A stretch of 64,000 nucleotides of DNA from Favolaschia claudopus (GCA_037176885.1 JAWWNJ010000098.1:620001-684000), one strand, 5' to 3'. Shown: positions 22,131 to 33,275, counted from the first letter of the stretch. The notes: generated by a model not told the origin, from the letters alone. Numbers and translations: made by a program.

Positions 22131-22640
22131 ATCTAATATCGTTGTTCGCCCAAAATTGACGCTGAAAAGGGAGCGTGAGCGCCTCTCCGGCGCGGCAGCT
22201 CCCAAAGTCGACGTCGGGGCCGTCGCAGTCATAGATCAGAAGGCGCTTGCCCGTGGCAGGCGGATCTGGGCTGATGATGATCGCAGCCCAAACATGCCAG
22301 TCAGCCAGGGAGCTTTTACCGACCCAGGACTCAACAGCGGTAATGAACAGGCCAACCCACATAGGACCCGGACCTTTGTCGCGGAAGCATTCTTTAAAAT
22401 AGGAGTATTCCCGCAGATAGGGAAATGTCTGGGCCCAGTTCAGGCGCTGGGTACCATCCGATGGGATGCGGCCAGATGTTAATATCACGACTCAGGCGTT
22501 GGAGTGAGCTCAGAAAGCTCCGGATCTTCGTATTCTTGGAGTAAGGAGAGGTCAATGGCTTCAGCAACTGTTATCGAATCAGCGTTGAGGGAGATACCAT
22601 TGAAACTGGACTCGCCATAACAGACGCATGCTAGATACAA
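22090..22640 (-). CDS. Hypothetical protein, possibly truncated
   Basis: The 132-codon frame at 22090-22488 has a composition unlike chance, with ADWHVWAAIIISPDPPATG and LLIYDCDGPDVDFG. A second open segment upstream (22500-22640) reads GISLNADSITVAEAIDLS and LSELTPTPES in a frame one base off. The pair may be two exons, or one gene with a frameshift near 22490. No family with a known role was recognised; similar hypothetical proteins recur in mushroom genomes, as I recall. The end overlaps the gypsy remnant, so the 3' part may be derived from a junction. Confidence 0.35.
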
Positions 22641-22958
22641 TAGACTTCAGCTGTCGCCAGCAGCGTTGAATGCCAATGATCATCGCACCTGTTCTGCGTG
22701 GGCTTGGGGATGTCTGCTATTAGGTCGAGTGGGCTCCATTAGCGAGCGGTTGAAGTTGACGCAGCGACAAGTTGCCGACAACGAATATATATCACTCCCT
22801 TCATATTGAACAATCATGAGACAAGGGTGAGCTGTTTGCGAAATTGTGAACCGTTGTGTATCCATTTGTGTACAAGTAAGATGCTGTCATGTCTAATAAA
22901 GTATAATAAGTAGGTCCACATTGGGTCCACACAAGATCCACATCCGGGGTGCCGCCGG
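22641..22958. other. No gene recognised
   Basis: Sequence upstream of the copia remnant. It could hold the eroded 5' part of that element, but no LTR, primer-binding site or gag N-terminus could be recognised. Confidence 0.3.
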
Positions 22959-24780
22959 TTGTGTCCATCATTGCGGATCACCGGCCCGCCGTCTGGCGGC
23001 GTTACCCCCGTTTTGGAAACAATGAGCGACGCTGCCTTGTCGCTTGCCGAAAGCGAATTCCTGGCCATCAAGTTCACCGGCGCTTCGCGTGATAGTGTTG
23101 ACGAGCTCCTGAGCAACATTCGCAACAAAGCCAATCGTGTTAGGATGATGGGAGGGACTGCGGAAGATAAAGCGATGAAGAACGTACTTATTCGCTCCCT
23201 TCCTGATGATCCGCGTTGGCTTGGTCTTCAAGGCGCCCTTTATTCAGCGGGTGACCTTGACGAGGCTTTCGCGCTAATCAAGACTGTCGCGATCAATACC
23301 GGGATGCCTGAGCACGATACCGTTGTCACCACATCCACCGCACTCAATACCTCCGCCCCCAAGCGTCGCTGCACCAACCCTGGGTGCAGGGCCGTCAATA
23401 AGACCAGCCATACGATCGAAAATTGCTATTGGCCTGGAGGAGGAAAGGAGGGACAGTTCCCGCCGAACTTCGGGAAGAACCGACACCAGGCAAGGCAGGC
23501 AGGTGCAGAGGAAGCACCTGTCCATCGCGTCTTAATGGCCACGGCGCGTCGGGTGACGGTGGAGGAGGTGGAAGATGAGGACTTGCTGTCGCGTGTTGTG
23601 TTCCCCGACCCCGCGCCACAGGCTGTGGAAGACTGTACTGCCAATATCTTCGAGCGTACCCTGGACAGCAACATCACATCTAATGCATTCGTCAGCCAGA
23701 CCTTCGAAAACTTCGCACCGAATGCAACCGTCACCTTCCTGGACTCCGGCACCAGCGATCACTTCTTCCGCGACCGCACCGACTTCCGAAGCTACGAGGC
23801 CGTCGCTGTCCGTACTGGCAAGTCTGCGTTGGCATCAGATGGCGACTTTGCTATTGTCGGAAAGGGTACCGTCACAAAGGTCTTTCGTGTTGACGGAAAG
23901 GAAGTGCACATTACCTTCCTTAATGCCCTCCATGCTCCATCGCTGTCGGCGAATCTTATATCTGGACAAGGCAGGATATTTCACCACCTTCGGAGCTGGT
24001 GAAGCAACAACGCGTGAGGGTGGCGGTGGTGTGGTACTGCTACGAGGTCGCGGATCAGGCGGGATGTATGTTCTCGAGAAGGGTCTTGTGTCGGGCTTGC
24101 GGATTACAGATCATTCCATGGATGATAAATGCCTCAACTGTCGTGCGGGACGTCAACACTCCCGCCCATACGATAACGAATCTGATAAAGACGTACCACC
24201 TCTCTTCCGCGTCACGTTTGATCTCTTTGGTCCATCGCGGGTTCCCTCTCCCGGTGGAAATATCTACATGATGGTAATCATCGACAGCGGAACCTCACAT
24301 AAACATACGGCGTACCTCCCCGACAAAAGTGACGACTCCACAATCCCTGCTTTTGAGGAATATCGTGTCATGGCCGAACGGCAGACTGGATGTAAAATCA
24401 AACGAGTTCGCACTGATAATGCATTTAACTCTGCACGATGGACAGAGTACTTCAGAACTCACGGTATTCTGCACGAACCTACGACACCGTACTCTTCCGC
24501 TGAAAACGGATTGGCTGAGAGGACCATCCGCACCATCACCGAGGACATTCGTACGCTGCTCGACGAGTCGAGGCTTCCCGAGCGCTACTGGGCAGCGGCT
24601 GGAGCTTGTGCAACCTACGCGCGCAATCGGATGCCGTCTCGTCGCCATCCAGGGAAGATTCCTCAGGAGTCGTTTGACGGTCAAGCTGTCGATGTTTCGC
24701 ACATGCGAGTTTTCGGGGCGAAATGCAGCGCTAAGGTCAACATTGTCAATGGCCACAGAGTACATAGACGGTGGGAGTAA
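22959..24780 (+). pseudogene. Ty1/copia gag-protease-integrase fragment
   Basis: Frame one (to 24002) carries the C-terminal part of gag (SLAESEFLAIKFTGASRDSV), a knuckle-like CTNPGCRAVNKTSHTIENC and the aspartic-protease active site FLDSGTSDHFF. It then has NALHAPSLSANLIS before losing frame. Frame two resumes with LDKAGYFTTFGAGEAT and continues through the integrase core: DLFGP and VIIDSGTS, VRTDNAF, then PYSSAENGLAERTIRTI with the third acidic residue. The frame change near 23965 fits a small deletion in which the few residues usual between LIS and LDKAGYF are lost. The fragment stops after FGAKCSAKV. Reverse transcriptase and RNase H are absent, and no LTRs were found. Junction with a LINE remnant at about 24785. 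Confidence 0.8.
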
Positions 24781-24791
24781 CATAGAGAGTA

Positions 24792-26974
24792 CATAGACGG
24801 TGGGAGTAAATTTGAAAGTCGTACCATGGACCACAGTTTGAATCTCTTCTAGGCATTCTGACAGGAGACCCAGGATCACCGCATTTGTGGAACCTCTTCA
24901 TGGCCGATTTTGTCCTGAGCATTCATCCCGACGATATTCAACTGAACGAAGTGCGGATCAACCAGGTTCAGCACGCCGACGACGTCATGACAGCGTCCAC
25001 CTCACCGCCAGGTTTTCAACTTCATCTCAATGATTCTCAATGCTGGGCAGACAATAATGGATGTGAAGTCTCGATCCCAAAATCTATTTGCCAAATATAT
25101 GGACGCCGTCAAAAATGGTACCCGGTCTTCCACATGGCTGGCAAGCCGATCCAACTGGAACAAAAAGCACGCTATCTTGGTATCTGGTTTGAAACGGGAT
25201 GCAAATTCATGTGGCGCGAGCAGTACATTGTCAAATCTAAAAAAGCGTCAAAAGTGGCTAACACCATCCTCGGGTTACATCGTTTCGTCGGTTCAATGCC
25301 TGTTTGGGATCTGCGGACGTTATACATGGCGCGCGTCGATCCCTACCTCACCGCTGGATGCGAAATTTGCCTTGATATCGAAGAGAAGAGTTTGAAGCTT
25401 CTGGAGAAAGTTCAACTGAAGTTCCTCCGTCGAATGCTCGGAATCGGCTCGCGATCAATGAAAGCCGTACTTTTCTCCGAAACAGGGATCTGGCCAATTC
25501 GCTATCGACGTCTTTATCTCGCGCTCAAAAATTTATGCTACTGGATTGAACTCGATGAAACAAGACCTGCCTGGAATGCATTGCAAGAATCTATAAACCT
25601 GGCTCGTCAAAAGAAGATCTCGTGGATCAATGACTTACGAATCGTCCTCGCTAAACTCTATATACCCGTGGAACTGGATATATCTGTCTCTCTGGAGGTC
25701 GCAGCAGTCAAAGAGGCGATGAAACAGGTCAAGCTTTCGATGGAGGCTTGGATAGACCATGAACTCGAAAATTCAGTCAAAACAAAGGATTTGTTTCTCG
25801 GCCGACGCGAAATGGACAAAGACAGTGGAAAATTAGTCAAGAAATCTTTGGACTTTCGGCACTATTTACGCGTAAAAACCCCCGGATCATCGTTTAGCTT
25901 TGACACGTCTGGTTCTATCAAGCCACTGTCTCGCAGTTGAACGCCGCAGGTGGAAGGAACGAGGCAAGGACATCGTCCCCAGGGAATGGCGCAAATGCAG
26001 GTTCTGTCTTGAGGCGGTGGAAGACGAGACCCATGCGATGTTCCTCTGCGATCATCCAGAGCTCATGCGACTCCGAGAGGAATTCCTTAAAGGCTTATAC
26101 AGTGCCGGACACGCAAAGTCGACAATGTTGATTGCCGGCGAACGGGAATTTTGGGGATAAATCTGACTTCAGATTCGGATTCGCCGACCCCTGAAAAGCT
26201 CAAAAAACCACCTCCGAAGTTTTTCCCACGACATTTTGGCTATGGCCAAATTTTTGAGGTCAAAAATCGAAACTGTGTGTACCCCTTTTGAGCTCCGAGT
26301 GCAAACTTACTGATCCTTGGCAGGTGTAAGTGGAAGGGTGACGGCCTGAACTACAATCTGGGCGGTAATCCGTGCAAATTCTCAGCACCAACCCACGGCA
26401 GCGGCACGGCATGGTGATCGGCAAGCATGTTGACACATGGTCTGTGATAGAATTGATCAACATGATGTAAGTTGTCCAAATACGGCGATGTCCCCCAAGG
26501 AATTTGTGCCAAAACGGCTCGTGAAATTGCTTTGATGTTATCAGGGACAGAACTAGCTCGATTAACGGAGTCGATTGCGCTATGTTTCGTAATTTTCCCA
26601 TGAAATCTCGGTGTTCGGCCAAAATTTTGGGGTCAATTTTTTTGATTTTGAGTTTTGGGGAAATCGGCTCGTGCAGCACCGTTGTTTGGGTCTATAACAA
26701 GATGTTTACACAGAAAACTAGCCGCCTGAGCATGTGTCACACCTTCCATAAATGGAAGATCACAGTTGTCGACTTTGCGTGTCCGGCACTGTACACCACC
26801 TTGCCGGAGTTCAAGGGTGCTTTCACGGACGTAATGGACTTCTTCCGCTCCGTCCTGGCAAGGAGAGAAGTTACACCGATCCTCGCTAAACTGGCCTTCA
26901 ACATCCTTCGCATATATGATGCTGAGCCGATGTTACTGGTCTACCCTGGACCGCCAACCTCTGAGGACACTTGA
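24792..26974 (+). pseudogene. LINE ORF2 reverse transcriptase, 5'-truncated
   Basis: Covers the C-terminal half of a non-LTR retrotransposon ORF2. The palm segment GILTGDPGSPHLWNLFMADF is followed by VQHADDVMTAS, where the catalytic box reads HADD in place of the usual (Y/F)ADD. A thumb region follows with RYLGIWF and KFLRRMLGIGSR. A frameshift lies near 25910, after which AVERRRWKERGKDIVPREWR and KCRFCLEAVEDETHAMFLC supply the zinc-binding tail typical of Tad-like fungal LINEs. A MITE at 26098-26793 splits the tail; on removal LKGLY joins TTLPEFKG in the same frame and the ORF ends at 26974. Endonuclease and N-terminal RT are absent, as is usual for 5'-truncated copies. The two disablements mean it is inactive. 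Confidence 0.85.
26098..26793. mobile_element. MITE family M4, 696 bp, in LINE ORF2
   Basis: The left end TACAGTGCCGGACACGCAAA and the right end TTTGCGTGTCCGGCACTGTA are perfectly inverted for at least 28 bp. TA target duplications are at 26098-26099 and 26792-26793. The interior carries CCACCTCCGAAGTTTTTCCC and is non-coding. A truncated copy lies at 44089-44430. It inserted at a TA in a tyrosine codon. Confidence 0.92.
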
Positions 26975-26999
26975 TTCAGCACATATACCACCCAAAAGT

Positions 27000-27175
27000 C
27001 CATGGGCTCGCGTTCAGCGGGTGGTGTGCATGCTTCGGCAAAGGGAAAGACTACCTCCCGCGTCAAGCGCGCCTACACCCCGATCTACCCCACCAACTTC
27101 TCAAAAGACCACCGTGCCGCCCGCTCCATGATGTGGATCAGCACTCGCTTCCTCTCTGCCGACTGGAGGCAAATC
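27000..27175 (+). pseudogene. Possible LINE endonuclease fragment
   Basis: A plus-strand frame reads YTPIYPTNFSKDHRAARS and MMWISTRFLSADWRQIP. The pattern resembles the segment W-x-x-(I/V)-Y-P ... S-x-x-(L/F)-S-x-x-W-x-Q of LINE apurinic-like endonucleases. It runs straight into the antisense start of the LINE ORF2 that follows on the minus strand, so a rearranged junction lies near 27175. The call rests on a short match and could be wrong. Confidence 0.3.
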
Positions 27176-27263
27176 CCCATCAACGAGCATCGCATCGAGC
27201 GATTTGTTGAAGTTCTGAGTCCATAAGCGGAGGGGGCGACGGCGCGGGATGTTTCGTTGCGAG

Positions 27264-29121
27264 TTAGATGACATGGTGGTCGTCCACCCCTGGGGGGAGT
27301 TCAAGGCGGGGGCCGTCCATTATGTCCCTTTTGTTGGCATCATCGCTCAGTGCGCGTTGACTCAGAGTATCAGCGTCGAGCTCAGCAGGCGGGGGATCTG
27401 CATGGAGGTCACTTAGAGTGACGTGCATGTTGATCTTTCCCCTATTGACTCGGTGACTAAGGACTTTCTCCCGGCGAAGATCCTCGGTGGTGGCGGAGGC
27501 ATTGTCGTCGTTGGCGGCAGTGTCGGTGACCTTGTCGTTGTCGGTGGTGGTGGCGATGTTGTCATCCCGGGTCTCTAGTTGTGACGACGGTCGCATGTAG
27601 TCTTGGATCGAGACCTGCGTGGCCGGGCGGCGATGTTGTCGGGTGAAGTTGGCTTTATGGTGCGCCGCGATTTCTGGTGCCGGTCCCGGGCCTCGCGGCT
27701 GGCGCATCGCCTGAGCTGATTGCCAAGCCGGCGGTCCACGGCGTGTGGCGAATTCGCTCGAGACGTCGTCGTGGGTGACCCAGGTGGTGGGATCGTCGGG
27801 GTCGAGGAAGTACGGGTATTTGGCCTCGGGGCTGCGTTCCAAGGCCGCTTGAAATTTGTTCTGGAATACGGGGCAAAGACGGTCAGCAGCACCATGGCCC
27901 TCATGGGGGTGTTTAGTTATCTTGCAATTTATGCACGCGCGCTCATCGTCTGACGCCGTGCATTTATCAGTGGGGTGCATGGCTGTTATAGAATACGGAT
28001 GTATTCTTGTTGAATGCGAATATAGAGTCCAGAAATCCGTTTACAGACAAGCGTAGCGCGTGGGGTTGTCCAAGAGAATGCCAGAGCGAATCCTTACAAG
28101 GTCTTGAAGCGGGTGTCCAGAGGAATAGCAAGAGCGAATCCTTACTAGTCTTGAGACGAAGAGCACAGCGGGTTAGGCTAATGCGAATGGTGCGCAGCTG
28201 AGGCAAGAATGTGGGTGGAAAAGGGCAAGCTGTATTTCGTAGATACCAGCTACTTATTACAGAGAGACGCCATAACAACTGTAAGTACTGTAAGGAATGG
28301 GTGGATTGGAAATTAGGTAGGTAAGGGATGTTGAAACGCAGACAACGAGCGATCGTAGAATAATAATGATGACATACTGAGATTACTTGATCCATGACAA
28401 TGGCCGCGCAGCGGGCGCATGAGGGGTGGATGGACGTGCATTCTGCGACGATATGCCCTATCCCTTGGCATCTGAGGCAACGTATCGGTTCAGCAATGAA
28501 TTTGTGGCCAAAGACTTGGCTGCCCTCCACCCACCCCCCGTTTCGTATGAAGCGGTTGGCTGCAGCGGCGTTTGTGAAGTTGAAAACGGCGTGCGCCACA
28601 CGTTGTCCGTCGTGTCGCCGCCACGGCTGTTTGATCCAGCGAGCGTTACCAAAAGAACCCGACTGGAGGCCGTTGTCGGCCTCAATGGCCTGGAGGGCCC
28701 CGCGTTCGGTAGGATTGAACGAGACCGGTACGAACTGTACCACCACACTGAGGAAACGTTCTTTGTAAACGGACGTACCTCCCATCGCAGCCAAGAAATC
28801 CTCTATTTCTTTTTTAAGCCATGTCGCCGCAGCAGTCGTGTTCAAGTGGAGAATCCAGCCCCCGCTGCGGTTGCGAGTCGCGCCGATGAAGCGTGCGTCG
28901 TGCGGGGGGTCGCTGGCTCCGAGGGCAGGCATCATTGTCGTTGCGATTCTCGCCTTCTCCACCAGCTCCTTCTCCGTGAGTTCGGCCATCCATACTGCTG
29001 TGCCCGGGTTCCGTTCGATGAGTATTTGACGAGTCTTTGCGGCGGCATTGACTATGGCGGCGGCGTGTTGTGGCGGTCGAGGTGTGGAAGCTGATCTGGC
29101 CTTGTCAGCCCGTCTGAGCAA
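27264..29121 (-). pseudogene. LINE ORF1 (gag-like), split by a solo LTR
   Basis: ORF1 of a Tad-like non-LTR retrotransposon, an RNA-binding nucleocapsid-like protein. From 29121 it has an N-terminal body (IVNAAAKTRQILIERNPGTA), an RRM-like region (VVQFVPVSFNPTERGALQAI, VAHAVFNFTNAAAANRFI) and the first zinc knuckles, RCLRCQGIGHIVAECTSIH and CARCA. A 416 bp solo LTR then interrupts. Past it come the last knuckle, CINCKITKHPHEGHGAADR, a C-terminal acidic/threonine-rich tail and a stop at 27264. Removing the LTR and one target copy rejoins the frame in the knuckle region. Immediately downstream on the same strand (27245-27190), PRRRPLRLWTQNFNKSLDAM is the start of ORF2 endonuclease, which breaks off at the 27175 junction. 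Confidence 0.85.
27984..28399 (+). repeat. Solo LTR, 416 bp, with 5 bp target duplication
   Basis: Starts TGTTATAGAATACGG and ends GATCCATGACA, so it has TGT...ACA inverted ends. It is flanked by ATGGC on both sides (27979-27983 and 28400-28404). No internal retroelement sequence remains, which is the product of LTR-LTR recombination. The parent element was not found in the window. Orientation is arbitrary because TG...CA is symmetrical. Confidence 0.9.
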
Positions 29122-29280
29122 ATGAGACAGAAATGATCGCCGTGACGTGTCTTGAGTCTACAGCCAAACACAGGCAATCGCCTCACAGAATCATGCCGTC
29201 ACACTACAGAAATCGACGGAATTGAGCAAGAATTGAGTCGCGGCATGTTCCTCAGCTGATGCCCACTATATTGGGAAATT

Positions 29281-29402
29281 GTGCTCGACTTAAGTCGACT
29301 CAACGAGACTGAGGAGTTGATCGAGGTCAAATCGGTTGACTTGACTTGACTCGACTCAAGTCGACTGCGACTCCTCGACTTCTCGACTTGGGGTCGGAGT
29401 CG
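29281..29402. repeat. Degenerate GACTCGACT-type repeat
   Basis: Imperfect iterations of TCGACT/AGTCGA, for example TTGACTTGACTCGACTCAAG, with partly inverted halves. Low-complexity or decayed foldback. An ORF across it is not believed. Confidence 0.5.
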
Positions 29403-29589
29403 CGGCAACATTAGCTCTGTTACTTAAAGGGGGAGCACGCTCCAACCAGTTGATGCCGGAGTATCATTGATTTAACGCAGCGCTCACGAGTAAACGCAAA
29501 TCTACTTATCCCGATCCTGTATATTTGTATCATCGTAACAATACAACCCGTCCAGAGAAAGAAAAGAAAAAAAAGACACCACCCGCAGC

Positions 29590-30589
29590 ATGGTTTTGCG
29601 GCCTATGCAGAACATGAAAGGCTTCGCGTCTTTGCGGCGCTCACATGTGCGTCGGCCATGGGTTTTGGGACTCGGACAGGAGCCGTGTCGCCTGGTACTG
29701 GCCTACCATTCCCAGATGGTGCGTCATGGAAGTATCGGAGGTGTGCACATACGCGGGGTGGTTGTTGCCGATATGAGGAGTCGAAGGGCACTGATACTGC
29801 GCAGCGGGATGGTGCGTGGTGGAAGCATCGGAAGAGTATACATGTGCGAGGTGGCTGATGGAAGTATGGGCGGAGTGCAGGTGGCTGTTAGTATCGGAGG
29901 AGTTCCCATTCGCGAGGTGGGTGTTGTTAATACGAGCAGTTGTAGGGTCCGGGTGCCTGGTCAAAGTATCGGAGTGTTCATACACGAAGGGGCTGTTGTT
30001 GATATGTGCATGATAATTCCACCGAAAGTCATCACCGGGAACAGTGTAGGGGCCGCCTCGCGATCTGCTACGAGAAAGAAGAAATGAGAGGAAAGACGAG
30101 GGCAGCAAGGCACATAATGTACTGGTGACGAGGGATACCCAGCTGCAGTTGTGTGGCTTCATTGTGCTGGGATGTACCCTGCCAGTGTCCTCGTCGAACC
30201 GCTGTATCTTCCTTTCGCGGATGCTTCACCAACGGTGATTCTTTCGGGGCTGACGCCGCAGGCCAAGCACACTGACACGCGTCAACAAAGGTGAGCTGCA
30301 GACCCTTTCGACGACTCACGTCACGCTGGCCATGTGCGCACCGCGTGCAGTTTGGCTTTACCTCGTCGCACTATGAGCGGTGGTGAGATCGCGGACCCCA
30401 ATACAATTCAGTGAGTATTGGGCTAACCTTGATTTTCTTTACGCGACAAGTGAGACAACCAGTCCTGCTGCGAGTGTATGTCGGACGTTTGGACTGGGAA
30501 TTATCTGGAGACAAAGCTTGTTTCTTAGCTTTCCTACCGGGCATCTGGACAGAGAATTTGAAGGAAGCAGGAAAGTCAGGGTAAAACAT
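29590..30589 (-). CDS. Zn(2)Cys(6) fungal transcription factor
   Basis: A nuclear regulator of the GAL4-type class. Exon one (30589-30428; alternative start MPGRKAKKQA at 30544) has a basic leader and then RSRTGCLTCRVKKIK. Exon two (30370-30320) gives CDEVKPNCTRCAHGQRD, and exon three starts at 30273 with CAWP. Joined, the six cysteines have spacing C-x2-C-x6-C-x6-C-x2-C-x6-C, an exact zinc-cluster pattern that also confirms both introns (57 and 46 bp). After exon three the frame either stops at 30068 or, by another splice, enters the histidine/serine/threonine-rich stretch at 30060-29640 with imperfect repeats (SSDTNSHL, SSDASTTHH, TSDTSMTHH). No fungal transcription-factor middle-homology domain was seen, so the protein is short or truncated. 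The 3' limit is uncertain. Confidence 0.7.
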
Positions 30590-30617
30590 GGTTGGACTGG
30601 TGAGACTCGCATATAAG

Positions 30618-30645
30618 AAGGAAGGAAGGAAGGAAGGAAGGAAGG
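30618..30645 (+). repeat. (GGAA)n microsatellite
   Basis: About seven tandem GGAA units, a few tens of bases upstream of the zinc-cluster gene start. Likely length-variable between strains. Confidence 0.95.
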
Positions 30646-31123
30646 TTGATGAATGCTACAGGAAGTAACAAGGAAGTAAGCCTCATGCTGGCCTCATGTA
30701 AGTATCTGCATGTCGTGTATGCCCCGGTCCCGGCCTACAGAATGGGGAGCTTTCAAGTGTCTTTTTACTGGAGTTGTACACAGATTGAGTGTTAAGATTG
30801 TATGAGCAGAATAAGGGCTTTTCTCAAATCGGTCACAATTCCCACACAGTATGTCCCTAATTCTTCATCTCCAAGGGGAAAATTCAGATTTTGGAAATGA
30901 GGGAGATGTCATCGACTCATCGTCTGAACCAGGCGTTGGGGCCCTTCAGGGCCCTTCCCGACAGCTGTCCTGGGAAGGCGGTGATTGGGGGAACAGTCGA
31001 AATGATGTGGTGTTTATAATTGGGTATCTCAGCGTATCTCCGAGCCATCGATGTGAAGGAGTTGAGGAGAGAGGAGAGAGAGGAAGTGACGGCAAAAAAA
31101 TAATGTGATACTCGTGGTGCGAA

Positions 31124-31798
31124 TACAGTGGTGGCAAATAGAAATTGCCGTGGCTTTTTGGACTGTATACTGCACCGAATGACCTAAAATAAGATGTAGG
31201 GATAGATATATGATACTACTGTACCACTTAGAACACTCAGCTATATATTATGCCCTGACAATGCATCAATAACAGGACAGTTTCTGATTATTGCCATATC
31301 TGGAAAAGCTCAATGTATCCTCAGCAAAAAAGTGTCATAATAGGATGAAAGTACTTGAAAAACAATGCTAGTTCTCACTTTGATTGATTGGAATTGACAG
31401 GAATTGACCCTCATTTGAGCTCACAACAGCTGCTTGAAGTTGGTCCTTTTAGCTATTTTCTCTGCATTTTCAGCTATTTTGTGTGAAAATAGCCAACTTT
31501 GAGCGGCTGCTGTGAGCTCAAATGCGGGCCAATTCCATTCAGTCAAAGTAGAAACTAAGACTGTTTTTCAAGTACTTTCATCCTATTATGACACCTTTTC
31601 GCTGAGGGTTCATTGTGTTTTTCCGGATATGGCAAAAATCGGAAATCATCCTATGATTGATGCATTCTCAGGTGAGCGTTCTAAGAGGTACAAAAGCATC
31701 ACATACCCATCTCTACATCTTATTTGAGGTCATTCGGTGAAGTATACAGCCAGATTTTCACCAAAAAGCCACGGCAATTTCTATTTGCCACCACTGTA
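31124..31798. mobile_element. MITE family M1, copy B (675 bp)
   Basis: The same terminal repeats as 11566-12236, with TA at each edge. Very close to copy D at 48307, with shared variants such as CAATTCCATTCAGTCAAAGT and the extra GACAGGAATTGA. Copy B has CAGGTGAGCGTTC where copy D has a longer CAGGGAATGATATATTGCTG, so it carries an internal deletion. Confidence 0.92.
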
Positions 31799-32062
31799 AG
31801 TCATGGTCTTAGCGCGATCTTGGCCGGGAGAGTAGAATTTGAAGTGCTAGGTCCTCTGGGACTTGACCAATAACCCGATTCCGGCCATCAATCTCATCAC
31901 AATATCTTGATGTACTGCCATATTTCGCTGAATAGTGGAAACACTATAGATCCTAGATTTCCAACGCAGCAAGATAATTTTTCAGGCCAAATCCAAAGGC
32001 ACAGGCACATAGGCCGGATAGAACTGACTGTGTACCTAACTTAAATCATGTGAAAAGATGGA

Positions 32063-32164
32063 GCCGTTCGCGAGATATCGCGCTGCCAAGTTGGCCAAAA
32101 ATGCCAAAAATGGGAAAAACGGTGAAAATCAGGCAACTTGAAGGCGCCATATCTCGCGAACGGC
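32063..32164. repeat. Inverted repeat, about 30 bp arms
   Basis: The left arm GCCGTTCGCGAGATATCGCG and the right arm CATATCTCGCGAACGGC enclose an A-rich loop with repeated CCAAAAATG. Probably the core of a decayed MITE; its outer ends were not found. Confidence 0.65.
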
Positions 32165-33275
32165 TGCAATTTTTTACACCAGTCAAGTTGTGAATCCTGT
32201 CCATTCACCAGCCCCTATAACATGACACATGCAGATAGTCCCAGAAAAAGTTTCCTGTGAAAATTTAGGGTTGCAATGTGTTGCCTTTTATGGCACTTAA
32301 TCAATTCTTTTCGATGAAATTGTTGGCCGGAAACAGACCATTGGATTACATTGCATGCGGCATGTTAAATCGGCCCAGGATCTACGCACACGGGCAGGAT
32401 CGAGCTGAATACCCGGGGCTCGCGACGTAATCGCACCACGAGTATTGGCTTGTCTTGATCTCGATCATCATTTCTTTCGCAAACTTTGTCCGGTCTGCTC
32501 GTCGAGTGGATCGTGCATAGTTGCTTTATTCTTCTTTATTATCCTTGCCCGAACCAACGAGGTATATACTTTTAAGTCGCAAATTTATTTTTCTTGTTAT
32601 CCACCCGATAGCAGCCCGAAAGTGCCCGATCATGACAACTATCGAGGTTTTATGGTGCGACCGGGCCACTATCGGGCACGGTGGGGTATATGGTGATTGT
32701 AGCTGTTGGAGGTGGACATGATAGGCAGTGAGATGCGAAAGCGGTCTAAATGGGAAGCGGCGATACGGCTGTTCTGTGGTGAGGGGTATGCTGGGGTTTC
32801 GGATACGTCAACAGCCCGGTAAATTGAAGTAAGTACCACTCCCCCACGCGCGCATTGAGATAAAGCACCACCCAGTTCAATATATGGAGTCGGCTCCACC
32901 GCCAAGCAGGGCCAAACAAATGACACTCGTCTCACGATCGTCATGCCCCACTCACCTCTTCCACTACCATGCCTCCACGACGTCCTCTCGTGCGCCGCTC
33001 GAGCTCAAACATCACCCATGTATTGGGCTCTGAGTCTGAATACCAGGCCTTTACTTGAAAGAAATCATCTTCCATCGCATCCCCTAAAAGCCCTCGCGTC
33101 CGCCGACCTCTTACTTCACTCTTTGCACCGCCGTCTCAGGCCAGAGGCTTTGTCAGAGGAATTTGGGAGGACCGCCCCAGTTCGAGGTCACATGACGCTG
33201 ACAGCTGGATATCCGAAGTCCGAGGAAAGGCCCGCACAGTGCTTACAGCTGTGCTTACAAAGCACCCAGTCATTT

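Noticed and set aside
24295..24879. 194-codon minus-strand ORF
   Set aside because: Antisense to copia integrase and extends across the copia-LINE junction.
26974..27230. Twin-priming inversion of a LINE
   Set aside because: That mechanism would place the 5' end of the inverted part next to the downstream part; here the ORF2 start meets the end of the other fragment.
29590..30087. 165-codon plus-strand ORF with glycine/valine repeats
   Set aside because: Antisense to the repeat tail of the zinc-cluster gene; the repeats explain its length.
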